Source: Paguma larvata
Taxonomy: Eukaryota > Chordata > Mammalia > Carnivora > Viverridae
NCBI GenBank assembly: GCA_030068075.1
Contig: CM057839.1
Coordinates: forward strand, 54,340,960-54,404,959
Direction of reading: 5' to 3'
DNA: 64,000 bases
Made by a program: the position numbers and the translations under genes. Below the pieces are notes generated by a model that saw only the letters and a program-made list of their open reading frames with translations, was not told where the DNA came from and did not search any database. The stretch's first letter is position 1, and every line of letters begins with the position of its first letter. This document shows positions 61,601-64,000 of the stretch, piece after piece.

Positions 61601-63973
61601 GGAAGGGCAGAGAGAGACGGAGAGACAGAGAATCCCAAGTAGGCTCGGCACTGTCAGTGCAGAGCCCGATGTGGGGCTTGAGCTCACAAACCATGAGATC
61701 ATGACCCGAGCCAAAATCAAGAGTTGGATGCCTAACCAACTGAACCACCCAGGTACCCCTCAATTTTATTATTTTTTTTTAATTTCAGTTTCTTCCAGCT
61801 TTATTGAGATACAGTTGACATGTAACATTGTATAAGTTTAGGGTGTACAAGGTAGTGGTTTAATATATGCATGCAATGTGAAATGTTTATCACAGTAAAT
61901 TAGTTAACATCTGTCATTTCATATAGTTACATTTGTGTGTGTGTGTACATAGTGAGACCTTAAAAAATCTTATTCTCTTAGCACCTTTCAAATATACAAC
62001 ACAGCATTGTTAACTATGGTCACCACCACTGTGTGTTAGATCCCCTGGACTTACTTATCTTATACTGGAAGTTTCTGCTCTTTGACCACCTTTCCCCGCT
62101 CCGCCACATCCACCAGTCTGTTCTTAGTTTCTAAGAGTTTGGGTTATTTATTATTCTTTAAAAATAAGACATTGGATTCTTAATAAAGATGGGTTTTGAT
62201 GTTTCTGCTTTTCTGTATTAAAATTTAATATCAAGGGGGTTGTCCTTTCAGTTTCCCTTACCTATAAGAAGGTGACTTTTTTTAATGTTTATTTTTATTT
62301 TTGAGAGGAGTGTGTGTGAGCGGGGGAGGGGCAGAGAGAGGGAAAGGGATAGAGGCGGGGACAGAGGATCCGCAGTGGGCTCCATGCTGACAACAGAGAG
62401 CCCCATGTGGGGCTCGAACTCACCTACCGTGAGGTCATGAGCTGAGCCAAAGTCAGACACTTAACTGACTGAGCCACCCAGGGGCCCCAGAATTAGACTT
62501 TTTTTTAGCTTATTAAAGCAAATTACATGATCTAGTGTGTTTGAATATCTAAAATATTTAAAATAATACTTTCTTTTATTATCCTTTAAATGTTTGAGAG
62601 CGAGAGAGAGCATGTGTGTGAGTGGGGGAGGGGCAGAGAGAGAGGAAAGAGAGAATCCCAAGCAGGATCTGCTCTGTCTGTGCAGAGCCTGATGCGGGGC
62701 TCCATCCCACAAACTGTGAGATCATGACCCATGCTGAAATCAAGAGTCAGACAGTTGACTGAGCCACCAGGTACCCCTAAACAGTATCAGGCAGCCTGAT
62801 TATTTTATGTGTAAAGTTCCAAAGGAAATTTTGATGCCAGTAAATTTGAAAATGTTCTCTGAAATAATTTTGTTAAGTCATTACATGTTTCTAATGTATT
62901 TTAAAAAATGTAGTCTAAATTTTCCGAGGCTTGTAAACCGTCTTTCCTTAATTATCATTGGCTTACAGCAGGAGTGCTGACTTAAATTTTTTAGTCTGTG
63001 AAAAATAGTTTAAAGTCCATTTCTTCCTAACCGTATCCTATATTCATCCCCTTATTTTTTGTTCCTGAGTAGTAATCTCTGTTGTTAAGTTATAAATGTG
63101 GCTCAGATTATCCTGTTTCTGTTTAGACTGCTTTTCCTGGATGTCACACATCCCGATTTTCTTTTCTTGTTTAGTAGATTTTACTTTTTAGAACAGTTTT
63201 AGATTTACAGAAAAATCGAGAAGGTAGTACGGAGAGTTCCCATGTGCCCCACATCCAGTTGTCTCTGTTAATTAACATCTTACGTTAGTATGGTACGTTT
63301 GCTATGGTGAATGAGCCAGTAATGATACATTGGTATTAATTAAAGGCCATAGTTTATTTGAATTTCCTTAGTTTTTATGTAATGTCTTTTTCGATTCCAG
63401 GATCCCATTATCCCATTTATGATACTATAATGCATTTGTTTTTCACGTTATCTTAGGCTCTTCTTGCCTATGACAATTTCTCAGACTTCCCTTGTTTTTG
63501 ATGATTTTAATTTAACATTTTTGAGGAGAATTGGTTAAGTATTTTATAGGATTCCTACCCTCCCCAACTGCCCCCTACCCTGCCATTGGAATTTGAAAGT
63601 GAGTTGTTTGAATTGGCCAGTTATTTGATAAAACATTTCTGACTTTCAGAGTGTATCCAATGGGAATATCCAATATGGGAATAGGGACACTCTATACTAA
63701 TTTAACTTTTTCCTTTCCATGGGTTGTTTTGCCTTAGTTCTCTTCACTAGTCCATTCATTTATTAACTAGGTGTTCGTTTGTTTTAACTTTTTGGAAAGA
63801 ACGTGTTCATATTGCTAAATACAGTCAAAAACTACACTTTAATTTTCTTTCTGATTTCTTTACACAGCAAATTGCACAGAGTTTAAAAGATGAACAGAAG
63901 AAGGTACCTTCGGAAACTTCATTTTCAGATGTTCAGTTAGAGGAAACAGAGTCTAATAGTCTAACAAAATCTG
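29431..63973 (+). CDS. COG3: COG3, conserved oligomeric Golgi complex subunit 3 (Sec34), exons 1-14
   Basis: Spliced coding sequence join(29431..29604,37618..37764,40146..40207,41448..41613,42273..42347,43527..43619,44572..44697,45976..46056,49344..49387,50298..50424,51031..51122,53104..53243,54738..54898,63868..63973), continuing past the window. It is open through all joins and gives 531 residues, roughly 64% of the ~828-residue family length. COG3 is a lobe-A subunit (with COG1, COG2, COG4) of the COG tether that captures retrograde intra-Golgi vesicles and keeps glycosylation enzymes in place. The N-terminal half seen here holds the coiled-coil region and Sec34 domain (about residues 110-290), followed by the helical CATCHR-type body. 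The protein is close to human COG3 throughout, with no frameshift or stop. Confidence 0.97.
30555..30778 (+). mobile_element. CAN-SINE, sense, with target duplication
   Basis: Full-length; flanks 'aaagtttactttta' and 'aaagttcactttca'. Confidence 0.95.
31215..31360. repeat. L2-like fossil
   Basis: 'cctgttttgggctaggaatt' and 'ctagtctcatggagctgaca' resemble the L2 3' region. Weak. Confidence 0.4.
31773..32010 (-). mobile_element. CAN-SINE, antisense, with target duplication
   Basis: Full-length with AG-rich middle (31831-31882); flanks 'gttaccactctt' and 'gttgccactctt'. Confidence 0.94.
32470..32640 (+). repeat. MIR-like fossil
   Basis: 'ttaacttctctgagcctgtt' then 'ttataaaatggggattctga' is the MIR core. 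Confidence 0.65.
33112..33225 (-). mobile_element. Older CAN-SINE, antisense, short type
   Basis: 'ttaaagtaacctctacaccc' tail side and 'tactgaccgagacagccagg' head side; no CT-rich middle. Same subfamily as 10780-10892. Confidence 0.75.
33417..33623 (+). mobile_element. CAN-SINE, sense, with perfect target duplication
   Basis: Full-length with 'aaaaataaataaacatt' tail; 'agaagtagttt' at both flanks. Confidence 0.96.
33903..34120 (-). mobile_element. CAN-SINE, antisense, with (AG)n
   Basis: About 15 AG units at 33961-33989; head complement 'gagccacccaggcaccc' at right. Confidence 0.93.
34200..35060 (-). mobile_element. L1 fragment, antisense
   Basis: 'tttaacatttcttgtagtat', 'gctagataaagaattctgga' and the following T-rich text match antisense L1 ORF2-type sequence. 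It holds the GT/GA microsatellite at 34586. Confidence 0.65.
34586..34655. repeat. Compound (GT)n-(GA)n microsatellite
   Basis: About 12 GT units, the palindrome-like 'gtgcacgtgc', then about 15 GA units. Confidence 0.96.
35156..35388 (+). mobile_element. CAN-SINE, sense, with target duplication
   Basis: Full-length, with an unusual alternating 'gcatgcatgtgtacgcatgc' insert near 35317; flanks 'agatagcttgtg' and 'agatagcctatg'. Confidence 0.94.
36055..36180 (-). repeat. MIR-like fossil, antisense
   Basis: 'attttacagaaaagaaatcg', 'gtcacacagcttataagtga' in antisense MIR order. Confidence 0.55.
36243..36466 (+). mobile_element. CAN-SINE, sense, with target duplication
   Basis: Full-length; 'gcctatttt' at both flanks. 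Confidence 0.94.
36493..36697 (-). mobile_element. CAN-SINE, antisense, with target duplication
   Basis: Sits about 25 bases after the previous SINE, inverted to it; 'ggttgtatttct' at both flanks. The pair could form a hairpin in the COG3 pre-mRNA. Confidence 0.94.
37618..37764 (+). CDS. COG3: COG3 exon 2, residues 59-107
   Basis: 147 nt, 49 codons, LPLEDLCSLTSQ to EEERIETAQQ, phase 0 at both ends. Acceptor TTTCGAAG, donor GTAAAT. The stretch after SQSLP (AGEPSIVPES) differs from the human wording I recall (IELTSVVPES) at the same length, so this is a variable linker ahead of the coiled coil. Confidence 0.95.
37940..38158 (-). mobile_element. CAN-SINE, antisense
   Basis: (TTTA)n tail at left, 'gactgagccacccaggagcc' at right. 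Confidence 0.93.
38620..38865 (+). repeat. MIR, near full length
   Basis: 'gagtctaggcaaattactta', 'gttttctaatctgtaaaaca' and 'gttcagtaaatgatagct' in MIR order. Confidence 0.8.
39025..39185 (-). mobile_element. L1 3'-end fragment, antisense
   Basis: 'gagttataatttacatacaa' and 'accaccatgatcaagatata' match the antisense 3' UTR of old L1. Confidence 0.6.
39202..39409 (-). mobile_element. CAN-SINE, antisense, first of tandem pair
   Basis: Full-length. The target 'tcacctcttttt' is repeated at its right as 'ccacctcctttttt', where the next SINE starts. Confidence 0.93.
39420..39641 (-). mobile_element. CAN-SINE, antisense, second of tandem pair
   Basis: Full-length and less diverged than its neighbour; 'ccacctcttt' follows it. 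Three copies of the target show two insertions at one site. Confidence 0.94.
40146..40207 (+). CDS. COG3: COG3 exon 3, residues 108-127 and split R128
   Basis: 62 nt reading FFSWFAKLQTQMDQDEETKY plus two bases of an arginine codon. Start of the Sec34 region, heptad-like. Donor GTATGT. Confidence 0.95.
40244..40460 (-). mobile_element. CAN-SINE, antisense, near exon 3
   Basis: Full-length; its tail lies only about 36 bases after the exon 3 donor. Head complement 'aactgagccgcccaggcgcc' keeps CpGs. Confidence 0.94.
40860..41095 (-). repeat. MIR, antisense
   Basis: 'cctgttttaccagcgtgcaa', 'aagtgacttgcctaatatga' and 'ttctgattccaagtccgaaa' in antisense MIR order. Confidence 0.7.
41448..41613 (+). 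CDS. COG3: COG3 exon 4, residues 128-183
   Basis: 166 nt completing R128, then QMRDYLSGFQEQCDA through EACEQLLKEQ. Long amphipathic helix with coiled-coil character, the core of the Sec34 domain used in lobe-A assembly. Donor GTAAGT. No change from the family pattern was noticed. Confidence 0.97.
41614..42272 (+). other. COG3: COG3 intron 4
   Basis: SINE-free, AT-rich. The acceptor is atypical: the pyrimidine tract is followed by AAAAAATGCAAG before the exon. Confidence 0.8.
42273..42347 (+). CDS. COG3: COG3 exon 5, residues 184-208
   Basis: 75 nt, SELVDLAENIQQ to ELETINT; phase 0 both ends, so skipping would keep the frame. Continues the coiled coil. Donor GTAAGC; the acceptor has an A-rich gap next to AG. 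Confidence 0.94.
42348..43526 (+). other. COG3: COG3 intron 5
   Basis: AT-rich, no SINE and no recognised repeat over 1.18 kb. T-rich acceptor ending TTAAAG. Confidence 0.8.
43527..43619 (+). CDS. COG3: COG3 exon 6, residues 209-239
   Basis: 93 nt, KLNSPTLSVNSEGF to DDCITYISSH; phase 0 at both ends. Donor GTAAGT, with an antisense SINE beginning about 22 bases beyond. Confidence 0.95.
43642..43866 (-). mobile_element. CAN-SINE, antisense, 22 nt from exon 6 donor
   Basis: Full-length; 'atttctgcattttt' left and 'tttctgtatgttttt' right form the target duplication. Confidence 0.94.
43867..44571 (+). other. COG3: COG3 intron 6, remainder
   Basis: Unique or unrecognised old sequence (44.0-44.5 kb is less AT-rich than the flanks). 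Acceptor TTCCTTTATAG. Confidence 0.65.
44572..44697 (+). CDS. COG3: COG3 exon 7, residues 240-281
   Basis: 126 nt, PNFKDYPVYLLKFKQ to LTSQLLKR; phase 0. End of the Sec34 domain. Donor GTGAGT. Confidence 0.96.
44698..45975 (+). other. COG3: COG3 intron 7
   Basis: SINE-free. Contains an L2-like trace (about 45135-45300) and an antisense MIR (45570-45740). Acceptor TCTCTTTAG. Confidence 0.75.
45570..45740 (-). repeat. MIR-like fossil, antisense
   Basis: 'gtgcattgaatcttagagag', 'cagtaagtgactgagtatga' and 'tgaattcaggtctg' in antisense MIR order. Confidence 0.6.
45976..46056 (+). CDS. COG3: COG3 exon 8, residues 282-308
   Basis: 81 nt, DPASVPNADNAFTLF to APKVR; phase 0. Link from the coiled coil to the helical body. 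Donor GTAAGT. Confidence 0.96.
46526..46734 (-). mobile_element. CAN-SINE, antisense
   Basis: Full-length; 'agtgaagtattttt' left and 'ggtgaagaatttt' right. Confidence 0.92.
48057..48262 (+). mobile_element. CAN-SINE nested in L1, sense
   Basis: Full-length; 'aaattaaattttct' before and 'aataaattttctg' after. Confidence 0.93.
49126..49225 (+). repeat. Local short tandem duplication
   Basis: ATTACCTCTGGTTAT occurs at 49126, 49176 and 49191; 'tgtggtattacaggtgat' occurs twice between and after. Confidence 0.9.
49344..49387 (+). CDS. COG3: COG3 exon 9, residues 309-322 and split E323
   Basis: 44 nt, TIIEQIEQRSEKIP plus GA. The shortest exon seen. Donor GTGAGT. Confidence 0.93.
49598..49801 (-). 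mobile_element. CAN-SINE, antisense, with target duplication
   Basis: Full-length; 'agcagggtttcctttt' left and 'agcaggatttgctttt' right. Confidence 0.95.
49842..50047 (+). mobile_element. CAN-SINE, sense, with target duplication
   Basis: Full-length; 'atagatgtaagatctt' and 'atagatataagatctt'. Inverted to its left neighbour. Confidence 0.96.
50298..50424 (+). CDS. COG3: COG3 exon 10, residues 323-365
   Basis: 127 nt completing E323, then YQQLLNDIHQCYLDQRELL to NRDHCAL. Acceptor CATCAG, donor GTGAGT; phase 0 at the end. Confidence 0.96.
50425..51030 (+). other. COG3: COG3 intron 10
   Basis: 606 nt, no SINE or recognised repeat. Acceptor TTTCCACAG. Confidence 0.85.
51031..51122 (+). CDS. COG3: COG3 exon 11, residues 366-395 and split D396
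   Basis: 92 nt, IRSGCAFMVHVCQDE to TKPTSKL plus GA. Donor GTAGGT is non-optimal. Confidence 0.95.
51150..51376 (-). mobile_element. CAN-SINE, antisense, near exon 11
   Basis: Tail starts about 30 bases after the exon 11 donor; 'ctgactctcgttttt' left and 'ctgactcttgctttt' right. Confidence 0.93.
51537..51745 (+). mobile_element. CAN-SINE, sense, with target duplication
   Basis: Full-length; 'aaataaatgtaattta' and 'aaataaatgcaattta'. Confidence 0.96.
52227..52445 (-). mobile_element. CAN-SINE, antisense, with target duplication
   Basis: Full-length; 'tatgtccaaagtacttt' and 'tatgtccagagtacttt'. Confidence 0.96.
52712..52886 (-). mobile_element. CAN-SINE, antisense, internal deletion
   Basis: About 35 bases between 'aggctccagg' and 'ggctcgaact' are missing; flanks 'gaacttttattaaa' and 'gaacttttaaag'. 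Confidence 0.92.
52911..52933. repeat. (CAA)n microsatellite
   Basis: About seven ACA/CAA units in an A-rich run. Confidence 0.95.
53104..53243 (+). CDS. COG3: COG3 exon 12, residues 396-442 and split A443
   Basis: 140 nt, ELLEKLCVSLYDVFRP to EDHVQNN plus G. Donor GTAAAT, followed 40 bases later by an antisense SINE. Confidence 0.96.
53244..54737 (+). other. COG3: COG3 intron 12
   Basis: One SINE at its start; 53.5-54.7 kb is unique, AT-rich sequence without a recognised repeat. Acceptor CTTTTCTCAG. Confidence 0.8.
53284..53499 (-). mobile_element. CAN-SINE, antisense, near exon 12
   Basis: Full-length; 'aaatttcgagtttgt' and 'aaatttcaagtctttgt' flank it. Confidence 0.94.
54738..54898 (+). 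CDS. COG3: COG3 exon 13, residues 443-496
   Basis: 161 nt completing A443, then EQLGAFAAGVKQMLEDV to LVMME; includes the well-kept YRTHIYIQTDITGYKPAPGD. Donor GTAGGG is weak but in frame. Confidence 0.96.
55489..55659 (-). mobile_element. CAN-SINE, antisense, with target duplication
   Basis: Short copy; 'agaatctagaacctt' and 'agaatctagaacttt'. Confidence 0.94.
55905..57200 (-). mobile_element. Old L1, 3' UTR and ORF2 end, antisense
   Basis: 'tatccatgttgttgtaaatg', 'ggagaaatacccagaagtgg' and 'gctgtgtagaagctttttag' are antisense L1 landmarks in order. Broken by a SINE; frames are not intact. Confidence 0.85.
56060..56258 (+). mobile_element. CAN-SINE nested in L1, sense
   Basis: Head 'cttttgggtggctcagtt' with a small deletion; tail 'aaaataaataaataaac'; 'aaatttct' at both flanks. 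Confidence 0.92.
57201..58639 (-). mobile_element. Old L1 (L1ME-like) 3' UTR, antisense
   Basis: 'tacaggtatcatgattcttc', 'ccaattgtccttcagatgtc', 'aatttgtctgattgttttcc' and 'acatctattagttggcag' in antisense 3' UTR order; same family as 27.95-28.86 kb. Confidence 0.75.
57470..57682 (+). mobile_element. CAN-SINE nested in L1, sense
   Basis: Full-length; 'aaaatgttt' at both flanks. Confidence 0.94.
58640..60725 (-). mobile_element. L1 3' UTR and ORF2 part, antisense
   Basis: 'tccagagtggttgcaccagt', then 'ttccatatgaattttagaat' and 'gatgtattacattaatcaat' are antisense L1 in order. The longest L1 in the window, about 1.9 kb without its nested SINE; no open frame. Confidence 0.85.
59842..60019 (-). 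mobile_element. CAN-SINE nested in L1, antisense
   Basis: Shorter copy; 'gactaaaccacccaggtgtc' at right. Confidence 0.9.
61260..61455 (+). repeat. MIR-like fossil
   Basis: 'ctaggttcaaattctagctg', 'ttatttgtaaagtaggtttg' in MIR order. Confidence 0.65.
61553..61759 (-). mobile_element. CAN-SINE, antisense
   Basis: Full-length; ends 'actgaaccacccaggtaccc'. Confidence 0.93.
61780..62250 (-). mobile_element. Old L1 3' UTR, antisense
   Basis: 'cttccagctttattgagata', 'gttagatcccctggactta' and 'ctgctctttgaccacct' are antisense L1 3' landmarks. Confidence 0.8.
62277..62488 (-). mobile_element. CAN-SINE, antisense
   Basis: Full-length; ends 'gagccacccaggggcccc'. Confidence 0.93.
62578..62778 (-). 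mobile_element. CAN-SINE, antisense
   Basis: Full-length, 90 bases after the previous copy and in the same direction. Confidence 0.92.
63165..63500 (-). mobile_element. Old L1 3' UTR, antisense
   Basis: 'agaacagttttagatttaca' and 'ttcccatgtgccccacatcc' are classic antisense L1 3' UTR wording. Confidence 0.8.
63868..63973 (+). CDS. COG3: COG3 exon 14, residues 497-531 and split codon
   Basis: 106 nt, QIAQSLKDEQKKVPSE to LTKS plus G. Ser/Glu-rich acidic linker, expected to be flexible. Donor GTATGT. The rest of COG3 lies beyond the window. Confidence 0.95.
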
Positions 63974-64000
63974 GTATGTGATGATGTTTAACTCCAACTT

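Larger units (their letters stand above)
54899..63867 (+). other. COG3: COG3 intron 13
   Basis: 9.0 kb, the largest intron seen. Mostly antisense L1 pieces and seven SINEs, with unique patches at 54.9-55.49, 60.73-61.26 and 62.78-63.16 kb. Acceptor TTCTTTACACAG. Confidence 0.85.

Overview
The window is nuclear DNA of a placental mammal, almost certainly a carnivore of the cat side (feliform, probably a felid). The diagnosis rests on about 55 copies of a tRNA-derived CAN-SINE, most with a tRNA-like head, CT-rich middle and AATAAA/A-rich tail of the form I associate with cat genomes rather than dog. All coding sequence is in short GT-AG exons, and old L1, MIR and CpG-island features are typical of mammals. 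There are no bacterial genes, operons or CRISPR arrays.

Layout. (1) Positions 1 to about 7.2 kb hold the 3' part of SLC25A30 (KMCP1/UCP6, a mitochondrial inner-membrane carrier) on the + strand: five coding exons giving the last ~160 residues, stop codon at 4582-4584, then a candidate 3' UTR. (2) About 7.3 to 29.2 kb is intergenic. It is packed with SINEs in both directions, an antisense L1 (10.9-12.7 kb), large simple repeats (9.07, 10.4-10.8, 13.06, 25.45 kb), an unassigned CpG-rich island with a CTCF-like motif (22.79-23.15 kb) and a unique, possibly regulatory stretch (26.65-27.1 kb). (3) From 29.25 kb to the right edge is COG3 on the + strand: a CpG-island promoter, exon 1 at 29431, and exons 2 to 14 out to 63973. 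They encode about the first 531 of roughly 828 residues, so the gene runs out of the window. Every exon joins in frame to the next.

The two genes are not functionally linked: SLC25A30 moves small anions across the inner mitochondrial membrane, and COG3 is a lobe-A subunit of the Golgi vesicle tether COG. They are neighbours by synteny (human 13q14). Here they lie in tandem; from memory the human pair is head to head, which deserves a check. COG3 introns carry about 20 antisense against 9 sense SINEs, while the intergenic part is balanced. Intron 13 (9 kb) is largely a pile of antisense L1 pieces.

No novel multi-gene system was found. The observations worth a second look concern gene orientation, possible regulatory islands, SINEs close to splice sites, an open reading frame upstream of the COG3 start, and repeat-driven structure. 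Repeat boundaries are read by eye and are good to about 5-20 bases; repeat family names are from recognition, not from a search.
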